Positions 1 to 5,094 of a stretch of 5,094 nucleotides of DNA are shown here, piece by piece. Origin of the DNA: Anaerolineales bacterium (lineage in GTDB: Bacteria > Chloroflexota > Anaerolineae > 4572-78 > J111); NCBI GenBank assembly GCA_012032575.1, contig JAAUSP010000566.1, positions 1 to 5,094 of the forward strand, in the 5' to 3' direction. Each line of letters opens with the position of its first letter. The first letter of the stretch is position 1. Under the pieces are notes generated by a model, which worked only from the letters and a program-made list of their open reading frames with translations, was not told where the DNA came from and searched no databases. The position numbers were made by a program, and so were the translations under genes.

Positions 1-224
1 ATCAAGAAGTAGGCAATGGCGGCAGCCAGGAGGAGGCGATGCAAGCGCTCGGGTTGCCATAGGCGGGTGTCATCGAGATGGAAGCCGCGGCCTTTCAAAT
101 CAGAGAACAGGGTTTCGGTGGTGAACCGCAAGGTATAGAAGCTTTTGGCTTCGGTCGCACTTTGACAATTGGTAACGAAAAACCAATGCTCTTGACAGGC
201 GTGATGCCAGACAGCGGAGCATCC
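1..224 (-). pseudogene. C-terminal fragment of an IS4-family DDE transposase
   Basis: The minus strand is open from 224 to the window edge (74 codons), with an in-frame TGA at 225-227 and no start codon that fits. The peptide has the IS4 signature Y-(2)-R-(3)-E-(6)-K exactly, at residues Y30, R33, E37 and K44 of the fragment, within FTTETLFSDLKGRGF. The Glu is the third catalytic acid of the DDE triad, which binds the metal ions for strand cleavage and transfer. A hydrophobic helix (LLLAAAIAYFL) follows, as is usual near the end of these proteins. Everything N-terminal is missing, including the first two catalytic Asp residues. Homology-like sequence stops where the 217-263 hairpin starts, so the first three codons are probably repeat rather than transposase. 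The gene continues beyond position 1, so only the 5' truncation is certain. It is not the same transposase as the one at 3735-5012. I infer a decayed insertion sequence. Confidence 0.8.
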
Positions 225-263
225 TCAGATGCGGAGCGGCCCCGTTCGCATCTGAGGATGCTC
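217..263. repeat. 17-bp perfect inverted repeat (hairpin) at the broken end of the IS fragment
   Basis: Arms 217-233 and 247-263 are exact reverse complements (GAGCATCCTCAGATGCG), and an A-T and a G-T pair can extend the stem by two. The loop is GC-rich. No T-run follows on either strand, so it is not a typical intrinsic terminator. It lies exactly where the minus-strand transposase frame breaks, which suggests a REP/MITE-like insertion or the end of another mobile element. Confidence 0.75.
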
Positions 264-305
264 ACTCCTCCTTATTTGAAAAGTATTGAGGCTAATTGAG
301 GTGAA

Positions 306-392
306 AGCCGGTTTTTAACCGGCTCGCTGGAGCTCACACCCGTACGCTTCAGCGTACTTTGACCTTCTTGGCCCTGAACTTCAGTTCGGGGC
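306..392. repeat. Cluster of three compact hairpins downstream of nagA
   Basis: The stretch 264-422 has no supportable gene. It contains three successive hairpins: AGCCGGTT-TTT-AACCGGCT (306-324, actual arms 306-313 and 317-324), GTACGC-TTCA-GCGTAC (342-357) and GCCCTGAAC-TTCA-GTTCGGGGC (371-392, one G-T pair). The last two share a CTTCAG apex. Read on the minus strand, they lie just past the nagA stop codon, so they could work as a 3' processing or termination structure. The CTTCAG-capped stems also resemble the ends, or the guide-RNA region, of IS200/IS605 (TnpB-type) elements, but no tnpA or tnpB remnant is visible here. The hairpins are seen directly; their role is inference. Confidence 0.6.
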
Positions 393-422
393 TGAGGCCG
401 CGAGTAAAAGATGTGGCTAATA

Positions 423-1622
423 CTAATCCGAGGCGTGAACCCAACCTCCACCGATCATCGTGCGCCAGGCGGTGAAATCGGAGTTGAAGATGGCCAGGTC
501 GGCGTCTTTGCCCGGCTCCAGGCTGCCTTTGCGGCCGGCCAGGCCAATCACGCGGGCCGGAGTCAGGCTGGCCATGCGCACCGCCTCGACCAGAGGAATG
601 CCGACAGCTTCCGTCAAAACCGGGATCATTTGATTGAGCAGGGTACTGCTGCCGGCAAAGGCCGTCCGGTCAAATAACATGCCCACCCCAGCGTGAACTT
701 CATATTCCAGGTTGCCCATCCGAAAACGACTGCCTTCCGGCAACCCCGCGCCGCTGGTGGCGTCGGAGATAACGCACAGGCGGTCGGGGCCGATGCACCT
801 GTAGGCCAGCTTCATCAGCGTGGGCGGCAAATGTTTGTTGTCGCAGATCATCTCCACTGTTAAATTCTCATCCACCAGCGAGACTTCCAGCAGACCCGGT
901 TTGCGCCACGGCCCTTCGCGCACGGTGGTGGATTGGGCGCTCCAGATGTGAATGATGTGGCTCAGCCCGGCGGCCATCGCCGCCCGAACCTGTTCTTCTT
1001 TGGCGCAGCTATGCCCCGCCGCCGCGACAATCCCCAACTCAACCAATCGAGTGGTCAGGTCCAGCGCGCCGGGCAGTTCGGGGGCAAAGGTCATAATTTT
1101 GATGAGGTCGTGGTGGGCCAACAACTGGGCCGGAGTGCCGTCGGCGGGGTGGCGAATGTTGGCCGGGTCTTGCGCGCCGGCCTGGGCCAGGCAAAAATAC
1201 GGCCCTTCGACATGCACCCCCAACACCTGCGCCCCCGCTCGCGGCTGGCTGAGCCACTGCCGGGTGAAGGTCAGGCACTCGACCAGATCAGGAATGGGGG
1301 CGGTGGCGGTGGTCGCCAGCAGGCCAGTCACGCCGCGCCGGGCGTTCTCGGCGGTGATAGCAGCGAATGCTGTCTCCGTTGGCTCGTTGAAAGTGTGGCC
1401 GAGTGCGCCGTGCGTGTGCAGGTCAATCAATCCCGGCGTGATGAGCCGCCCGCCCACGTCGAATTGCAGGGTCTCGCCGCCCAAAGCGGCAGTATCATCG
1501 AGGCCAATAATTTTACCCGCTTCGATTATCAACGCTTTGCCGCTGACGATTTCGTGAGGGAGGGCAATCTGGCCGTTGGTTAACGCCAGGCGATCAGGAG
1601 AGGGTTGGGTTTGAGGATTCAT
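423..1622 (-). CDS. nagA: N-acetylglucosamine-6-phosphate deacetylase (NagA-like)
   Basis: Predicted cytoplasmic enzyme that removes acetate from GlcNAc-6-phosphate to give glucosamine-6-phosphate, the entry step of amino-sugar catabolism and of cell-wall sugar recycling. The 399-residue length fits the family (about 380-400). Amidohydrolase (PF01979) landmarks appear in order: HTH metal motif in LIDLHTHG (H69, H71), HVEGPYF with E139, GHS with H204, H225, a substrate-side H264 in CDNKHLPP, and catalytic Asp D287 in ISDATSGAGLPEG. The E139/H204/H225 spacing matches E. coli NagA E131/H195/H216. An AGSS segment and the usual KDADLAIFN tail follow. The motif that is normally H-L-[FY]-N-A-M reads HIWSAQ, so substrate preference may differ. 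I chose the ATG at 1622 because a 21-residue upstream extension would be encoded partly by the 1655-1703 hairpin. No clear Shine-Dalgarno is seen. It is the last of three same-strand genes, 104 bp after the dehydrogenase. The family call is firm; the exact substrate is less sure. Confidence 0.88.
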   Translation of the reverse strand: MNPQTQPSPDRLALTNGQIALPHEIVSGKALIIEAGKIIGLDDTAALGGETLQFDVGGRLITPGLIDLHTHGALGHTFNEPTETAFAAITAENARRGVTGLLATTATAPIPDLVECLTFTRQWLSQPRAGAQVLGVHVEGPYFCLAQAGAQDPANIRHPADGTPAQLLAHHDLIKIMTFAPELPGALDLTTRLVELGIVAAAGHSCAKEEQVRAAMAAGLSHIIHIWSAQSTTVREGPWRKPGLLEVSLVDENLTVEMICDNKHLPPTLMKLAYRCIGPDRLCVISDATSGAGLPEGSRFRMGNLEYEVHAGVGMLFDRTAFAGSSTLLNQMIPVLTEAVGIPLVEAVRMASLTPARVIGLAGRKGSLEPGKDADLAIFNSDFTAWRTMIGGGWVHASD

Positions 1623-1654
1623 TGAGACAACTTTCGATAAAATGAAGTGAGATT

Positions 1655-1703
1655 TGGAGTCCAAAGCTTGCTTTGGCTTTTCCAAAGCAAGCTTTGGACT
1701 CCA
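1655..1703. repeat. 22-bp inverted repeat whose arms are themselves palindromes
   Basis: Arms 1655-1676 and 1682-1703 are perfect reverse complements around the 5-base loop CTTTT. Each arm also contains its own small hairpin, CCAAAGC-TT-GCTTTGG (1661-1676) and CCAAAGC-AA-GCTTTGG (1682-1697), so the element can fold as one long stem or as two short ones. It fills the gap between the dehydrogenase and nagA. No U-tract follows on the minus strand, so simple rho-independent termination is unlikely. It looks like a dispersed intergenic palindrome (REP/MITE-like), perhaps affecting mRNA stability. Confidence 0.8.
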
Positions 1704-1726
1704 TCTTTAACTGACATGAGAAATTG

Positions 1727-2518
1727 TTACTCCGGCCCGGCGACTTCCAGCTCGCGGGCCATGCGGTAGCTGCCGGCCATGAGGCCGCCGTCTACGGGCA
1801 GGGTGACGCCGGTAATCCAGGCCGACTCGTCGGAGGCCAGGAACAGGGCGGCTTTGGCGATGTCCTCCGGCTGGCCGATCCGGCCCAGCGGGTACCAGGG
1901 AGTCAGGCGCTCGAAAATATCAGGGTCCTTTGCGAGCTGGGTTTGCCAGATAGGCGTCTGGATGGTGCCGGGGCAGATGACGTTGGCTCGCACATTGAAA
2001 CGGCCATACTTGAGGGCCATATTCTGGGTCAGGTTGATCACCCCGGCTTTGGCCGCGCTGTAGGCTTCTTCGCCCAGGCCGGTCAAACCGTTAACCGAGG
2101 CGATGTTGACAATCGCGCCGCCGCGCCGCTCGATCATCCCCGGCAGCACGGTTTTGCAGCACAAATAGACGCTTTTGAGCACAATCGCCAGGCCGACATC
2201 CCAATCCGCTTCCTCGATCTGCAAAATATCGTCGCCGGTGCCGACGGCAGCGTTGTTGACCAGAATATCCACCCGGCCATAGGCGGCCACCGTCTGCGCC
2301 ACCATCGCCTCGACCGCCGCCTTTTTTGACACATCGGCTTCGACTGCCAGGGCCGCGCCGCCGGCCTTTTTGATCCGCTGGACCGTTTCTTCGGCCCGCT
2401 CGCCGTAGCGATCATCCACCACGACGCTCGCCCCTTCCTGAGCAAATAACTCGGCAATGGCCCGGCCAATCCCCGACCCCGCGCCGGTGACGATGGCGAT
2501 TTTGTTGTTTAGACGCAT
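1727..2518 (-). CDS. Short-chain dehydrogenase/reductase (SDR, classical type)
   Basis: Predicted soluble NAD(P)-dependent oxidoreductase of 263 residues, the normal length for classical SDRs (PF13561). It has a Rossmann fold with TGAGSGIG at 11-18, the acidic pair D35-D36 after the second strand (favouring NAD over NADP), D62-V63 at the adenine pocket and NNAA at 88-91. The catalytic S141, Y153 and K157 (YSAAK) are present, as are PG at 183-184 and the C-terminal LPVDGG. The fourth member of the catalytic tetrad, an Asn normally in the segment VNLKSV, is replaced: the sequence reads IVLKSV with Val at 113. The start is secure, with a strong AAGGAGG four to five bases ahead of the ATG. It lies between an amidohydrolase and nagA on the same strand, so a polyol, sugar or hydroxy-acid substrate is reasonable. 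Sequence alone does not fix the substrate. FabG-like and gluconate or threitol dehydrogenase-like roles are all possible. Confidence 0.92.
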   Translation of the reverse strand: MRLNNKIAIVTGAGSGIGRAIAELFAQEGASVVVDDRYGERAEETVQRIKKAGGAALAVEADVSKKAAVEAMVAQTVAAYGRVDILVNNAAVGTGDDILQIEEADWDVGLAIVLKSVYLCCKTVLPGMIERRGGAIVNIASVNGLTGLGEEAYSAAKAGVINLTQNMALKYGRFNVRANVICPGTIQTPIWQTQLAKDPDIFERLTPWYPLGRIGQPEDIAKAALFLASDESAWITGVTLPVDGGLMAGSYRMARELEVAGPE

Positions 2519-2521
2519 GAT

Positions 2522-2530
2522 ACCTCCTTA
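2522..2530 (-). promoter_or_regulatory. Strong ribosome binding site of the SDR gene
   Basis: The minus strand reads TAAGGAGGT immediately before TATC-ATG or ATC-ATG, a near-perfect anti-16S match. It fixes the dehydrogenase start. The two neighbouring metabolic genes lack such a site, so the SDR may be translated more strongly and independently. Confidence 0.85.
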
Positions 2531-2539
2531 TCAACCCCA

Positions 2540-2635
2540 TGTCATTTCGAGACCGCAGGTCGAGAAATCTTCGGGGTGAAACAACTAAAAGTAATATCGG
2601 GAAGATTTCTCCCCGCTGCGCGGGTCGAAATGACA
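2540..2635. repeat. 96-bp four-way-junction inverted repeat
   Basis: Six contiguous pairing segments flank a 28-nt loop with no unpaired base between stems. The outer arms are TGTCATTTCGA (2540-2550) and its complement (2625-2635). The left side hairpin is GACC-GCA-GGTC (2551-2561), and the right side hairpin is CCCGC-TGC-GCGGG (2612-2624). The inner arms are GAGAAATCTTC (2562-2572) and its complement (2601-2611). The form is a cruciform or cloverleaf. The motifs GTCATTTCGA and GAGAAATC resemble a dispersed intergenic repeat that I recall from several bacterial phyla, so a MITE-like element is likely. It fills the gap between the amidohydrolase stop and the SDR ribosome binding site and has no coding content. 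Confidence 0.85.
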
Positions 2636-2653
2636 AGAGCAGAACAGCAATTC

Positions 2654-3547
2654 TCAGGTGAGACCCAGCAGCGCCAGCGCATCACGGTGAATGATCTGCT
2701 CGATGGCCTCTTCCGGCACACGCGGCAGAGCTGTACCTTCGATTAGGCGGTTGACACCCCGCAGCGCAGTGATGGTTTCGGCGATGGTCGTGATGGGAAA
2801 ATCGCTGGCCAGCAGGATTTTGGGGAGCACATTCCATTCGCCAGCTTTGACCAACTGCTCCCAAAAGGAAAAAGGGCGGTAGAAATTGCCCGACAGATCG
2901 GCGTAGACATGCGGGTGTTTGCGGATGACCACGCAGGTTTCGGCCTGCCAGGGATGGCCCATGTGGGCCATGATGATTTTCAAATCGGGGTAGCGGATGG
3001 CAATTTCGTCCATCAGCAGGGGATGGGCCAGGCGGATAGGTGCTTCGCGGACCGGCGAGGTGCCCTGATGAAAAAGAATGGGCAGGCCGTATTTTTGCGC
3101 CCGCTCGTAGATAGCCAGCGCACGCGGCTCCAGCGGATCAAAATTCTGGTAGTTGGCCCCCAGCTTGACGCCGCGCAGTCCCAAATCGGTGCGGCAGCGC
3201 TCGAACTCGTCCAGGCAGCCCGCGTCGTAGGGGTGGAGCGACATGAAACCGATCAGCCGCTCCGGGTAAGCTCGCACAAATACCGCAGTTGCATCGTTGA
3301 CATTGCCCTGGTACCAGCTCGCGTCGCCGGCCCCCTGGCCGCTGAGGTTGTCGCTCATCTGGCCGGGATGCCAGGCAATGCCAAAAACGATGGATTTGTC
3401 GGCGGGGGCCTGGGCGCGCAGAAAATCGTCCCAGGAAAAAGTCGCCTGGACCGGGCGGTCGGGCCGCCACATGGTATTGACCACAAGCTGGTCGGCGGGC
3501 ACAGAGTCTTTGTATTGGGGCGTGTGGCTGTGAACGTCAATGATCAT
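2654..3547 (-). CDS. Amidohydrolase-2 family metal-dependent hydrolase (PF04909)
   Basis: A 297-residue TIM-barrel protein of the amidohydrolase-2 group, which includes ACMSD-like decarboxylases, resorcylate decarboxylases and lactone hydrolases. The visible metal and catalytic positions are the N-terminal DVHSH (H6, H8), H160 in LFHQGTS, H195 and H198 in IMAHMGHPW, and D249 in LLASDFP. All are where the family expects them, so the enzyme looks intact. No signal peptide or membrane segment is seen, so it is probably cytoplasmic. I chose the ATG at 3547 because MIIDVHSH is a canonical family N-terminus. A longer frame up to 3643 would add 32 residues encoded by the heptamer repeat. No Shine-Dalgarno is visible, because the repeat begins four bases upstream of the start codon. 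It is the first gene of the minus-strand set and is followed by the SDR after 135 bp. A role in hydrolysing a ring, lactone or carboxyl intermediate is possible. I cannot name the substrate. Confidence 0.88.
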   Translation of the reverse strand: MIIDVHSHTPQYKDSVPADQLVVNTMWRPDRPVQATFSWDDFLRAQAPADKSIVFGIAWHPGQMSDNLSGQGAGDASWYQGNVNDATAVFVRAYPERLIGFMSLHPYDAGCLDEFERCRTDLGLRGVKLGANYQNFDPLEPRALAIYERAQKYGLPILFHQGTSPVREAPIRLAHPLLMDEIAIRYPDLKIIMAHMGHPWQAETCVVIRKHPHVYADLSGNFYRPFSFWEQLVKAGEWNVLPKILLASDFPITTIAETITALRGVNRLIEGTALPRVPEEAIEQIIHRDALALLGLT

Positions 3548-3550
3548 AGA

Positions 3551-3629
3551 CGTGATGCGTGATGCGTGATACGTGATGCGTAACACAGAAAATACATTCA
3601 CGCACCACACACTACGCACCACGCACGTA
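3551..3629. repeat. Degenerate heptamer array in inverted orientation
   Basis: Five tandem 7-mers, CGTGATG, CGTGATG, CGTGATA, CGTGATG and CGTAACA, run from 3551 to 3585. After an AT-rich 13-base spacer, about four related 7-mers appear in the opposite orientation (3599-3629, CACGCAC/TACGCAC types). The halves can pair imperfectly into a long hairpin. In one frame the array encodes the low-complexity peptide RITYHASRIT, which explains a spurious N-terminal extension of the amidohydrolase. Units are too short and have no spacers, so it is not CRISPR. Confidence 0.8.
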
Positions 3630-3705
3630 TAAGGTAGCTCCAAGAAAATAATTACTTGAGTTTTGCGATGAAATTGAACCGTCAGGGACGAAATGGGTGT
3701 AAAAT

Positions 3706-3727
3706 GGTTATAACCGATGATAGGAGG
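3706..3727 (+). promoter_or_regulatory. Palindrome and Shine-Dalgarno ahead of the transposase
   Basis: AGGAGG at 3722-3727 lies seven bases before the ATG at 3735 and fixes that start. Just upstream, GGTTATAACC (3706-3715) is a perfect 10-bp palindrome that includes a TATAAC hexamer. It could be a -10 element or an operator. No convincing -35 sits at the right spacing (TTGAAC at 3674 is too far), so only the ribosome binding site is confident. Confidence 0.7.
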
Positions 3728-3734
3728 TTAAACC

Positions 3735-5012
3735 ATGCGTCTACCCATCGTTCAATTTCCACGAATAGTAGCCGAGAATTTAGCCTACTTTGCCCCGGTG
3801 TTTCAGACGGCAGAACAGCGCAAGCATTTCTGTGAATATGTCACCGGCTTGATCGCGGGCGACAAAGCCACCATCCGGGCGATCAACGATTTGTTCCTTA
3901 ACAAAAATGATCAGAGTTCGCTCAACAAGTTTATGAGCCAGGCCGAATGGTCAGAAGACGAGTTGAACGAGCGGCGGGTACAGTTTGAAAAGCAGCGATT
4001 GCACCGTCGGCCGGTAAGTGCGACGGCGGGGCGGCTGATTCTGGATGACACCCTGGCCCATCACACCGCTTGTTCCATGGAAGGGCTGGCCTACTTGCGG
4101 GACCACAGTTTGGGTCACAATGTTTGGGCCCACGATGTGGTCACCAGCTACTACGTCAACCGGAGCGATCAGTTTCCGGTGGATTTGCGGCTGTACTACC
4201 AGTTCAATCGGAAGTATGAGCAGCAAGTCCTGGACGAGATTGGAGTCAAGCTTCAGGGGGAGCCAAGCCTGGCGAACTATCGGCAATATCTGGCGAGCCT
4301 GGTGAGCTACCACTACCGCCAGCAACTGTACCGGTCCAAAACGGTCCTGGCGGCGGAGTTGGTCGAGCAAGCGATCAAGCGGGAGTTGCCCTTCAGCCTG
4401 GTCTTGTTCGATAGCTGGTTTCTGCGCTGGCCGCTGATTGAAGCTATCGCCCGCCAGCACAAGGATTGGATAGGGGCTTGCCCCAAAGATCGGCTGGTCT
4501 TGGTGCAAGGCCGCTGGGTCCAACTTCAGGAATACATCCAGACCATTCCCGCCAGGGCCTATCGGCCTTACAAAATTGGAACTCACTTGTACTGGGCCTT
4601 CACCAAGGTCTTGCCGATGAAAAATCTCAACCGGCAGCGGGTGCGGATCGTGGCCTCCTATGAAGACCAGGTCAAGTCCACCCGGCTGCCCAATTTCTAT
4701 GCCACCAATCGCAAAGATTGGGAACCTAAACGTATTCTGACCACTTATCTCGACCGCTGGCCGACCGAAACCTTTAACGAGGACGCTAAGGGGAACCTGG
4801 GCTTTGAAGATTATCAGCTACGACAGGTCCGGGCTATCAAACGTCATTGGTATCTCTCCTTCGTAGCGTATTCGCTTCTGGGTGACCAAGGTCCGCCGGG
4901 CCACTCCCGTTGGGCGGTGCGCGGTCAGTTCCAATCAACTGGCCAACGTTGTCAGGCCGTGGTCGATGAATTGTTGGGCGATTTGGTCCAGTGGATTGCC
5001 CGCCAGACTTGA
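3735..5012 (+). CDS. IS4/IS701-type DDE transposase
   Basis: A 425-residue DNA cut-and-paste transposase. Catalytic residues fit the IS4 superfamily. The first Asp is in LILDDTLAHH (D104/D105) and the second is in LVLFDSWF (D226). The Glu lies in an exact Y-(2)-R-(3)-E-(6)-K motif (Y338, R341, E345, K352), followed by GFEDYQLR and RHWYLSFVAYSLL. The order and spacing, including the DSWF form, resemble IS701-like members of DDE_5 (PF13546) more than classic IS4. The start has a good ribosome binding site. The length is normal for the family (about 400-450), so the core could be active. The TGA at 5010-5012 comes shortly after a conserved-looking tail, and neighbouring frames continue with similar-looking sequence, so the last residues may be altered by small frameshifts. 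It shares the YREK signature, but not detailed sequence, with the fragment at 1-224, so it is an independent insertion. Confidence 0.92.
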   Translation: MRLPIVQFPRIVAENLAYFAPVFQTAEQRKHFCEYVTGLIAGDKATIRAINDLFLNKNDQSSLNKFMSQAEWSEDELNERRVQFEKQRLHRRPVSATAGRLILDDTLAHHTACSMEGLAYLRDHSLGHNVWAHDVVTSYYVNRSDQFPVDLRLYYQFNRKYEQQVLDEIGVKLQGEPSLANYRQYLASLVSYHYRQQLYRSKTVLAAELVEQAIKRELPFSLVLFDSWFLRWPLIEAIARQHKDWIGACPKDRLVLVQGRWVQLQEYIQTIPARAYRPYKIGTHLYWAFTKVLPMKNLNRQRVRIVASYEDQVKSTRLPNFYATNRKDWEPKRILTTYLDRWPTETFNEDAKGNLGFEDYQLRQVRAIKRHWYLSFVAYSLLGDQGPPGHSRWAVRGQFQSTGQRCQAVVDELLGDLVQWIARQT

Positions 5013-5094
5013 GGCCTGGTCTCACCCCGGACAAAACTCGTCCACTTGTTGCTGGCCTAGCGCCTAGCCGATCCGTCATGTCAGCCAACCGGGC
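5013..5094. other. Tail downstream of the transposase with frame-broken coding traces
   Basis: No separate gene is supported. The transposase frame continues past its TGA for 15 codons (GLVSPRTKLVHLLLA) to TAG at 5058. A shifted frame reads GLTPDKTRPLVAGLA and stays open. A 7-bp tandem duplication, GCCTAGC, occupies 5055-5068. These look like remnants of the transposase C-terminus plus the IS end. Confidence 0.4.

Larger units (their letters stand above)
3658..5039 (+). mobile_element. Putative insertion sequence around the transposase, ends unresolved
   Basis: The transposase and its ribosome binding site form a single-gene unit of the size typical of IS701-like elements (about 1.4 kb). The only inverted match found between its flanks is GAGTTTTG (3658-3665) with CAAAACTC (5032-5039). 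This is 8 bp long with poor extension, so it is a weak candidate for terminal repeats. No target-site duplication is recognisable, and the right end may lie beyond the window. Confidence 0.3.

Noticed and set aside
78..299. Plus-strand 73-codon frame
   Set aside because: It runs antisense to the transposase fragment and through the hairpin, and its peptide has no recognisable features.
933..1583. Long plus-strand open frame opposite nagA
   Set aside because: It lies antisense to a clear NagA, has low-complexity Arg/Gly-rich sequence and no recognisable motif.
1623..1685. N-terminal extension of NagA
   Set aside because: The extra residues are encoded partly by the 1655-1703 hairpin, and the family N-terminus fits the internal Met.
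1655..1703. Rho-independent terminator after the SDR gene
   Set aside because: The stem is strong, but no T-run follows on the minus strand.
1724..2329. Plus-strand open frame of about 200 codons
   Set aside because: It is a shadow of the SDR gene, with no family motif and no ribosome binding site.
2909..3562. Plus-strand open frame of 217 codons
   Set aside because: It is antisense to the amidohydrolase, whose metal motifs are all present in the other strand.
3551..3629. CRISPR array
   Set aside because: The units are only 7 bases with no unique spacers, and no cas gene is nearby.
3548..3643. N-terminal extension of the amidohydrolase
   Set aside because: It is low-complexity peptide from the heptamer array, and MIIDVHSH is the usual start.
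3674..3705. Sigma-70 promoter TTGAAC...TAAAAT for the transposase
   Set aside because: The spacer is 20 bases, too long for a credible promoter.
3951..4586. Minus-strand open frame of 211 codons
   Set aside because: It is antisense to the transposase and is produced by that gene's codon bias.

Overview
The window reads as chromosomal DNA of a moderately GC-rich free-living bacterium, with AT-richer, repeat-dense gaps. The mix of a NagA-like deacetylase, an SDR oxidoreductase, an amidohydrolase-2 protein, IS4-superfamily transposases and several dispersed palindromic repeats resembles environmental Chloroflexota (Anaerolineae-like). That placement is an impression from style, not a proof.

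Layout. Positions 1-224 (minus) hold the C-terminal end of an IS4-type transposase, broken at a 17-bp hairpin (217-263). Positions 264-422 have no gene and carry three compact hairpins. A run of three minus-strand genes follows. In transcription order they are an amidohydrolase-2 metal-dependent hydrolase (3547-2654), an NAD-type short-chain dehydrogenase (2518-1727) and a NagA-type N-acetylglucosamine-6-phosphate deacetylase (1622-423). On the plus strand, 3735-5012 encodes a nearly complete IS4/IS701-type DDE transposase whose C-terminal tail may be frameshifted.

The three metabolic genes could be one transcription unit for catabolism of an amino-sugar or other carbohydrate derivative. However, the gaps between them are 135 and 104 bp, and each contains a self-complementary element. 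A third repeat sits directly upstream of the first gene, so co-transcription is plausible but unproven. Two genes differ from their families at key positions. The SDR has Val where the catalytic-tetrad Asn is expected. The NagA has a changed HxxNAM-type motif but keeps its metal ligands.

The most distinctive feature is that every gap around these three genes is occupied by a different palindromic or tandem repeat: a three-hairpin cluster, a double-palindrome hairpin, a fully paired four-way-junction repeat and an inverted heptamer array. I found no CRISPR array, tRNA, rRNA or defence system, and nothing that I would call a new multi-gene system.
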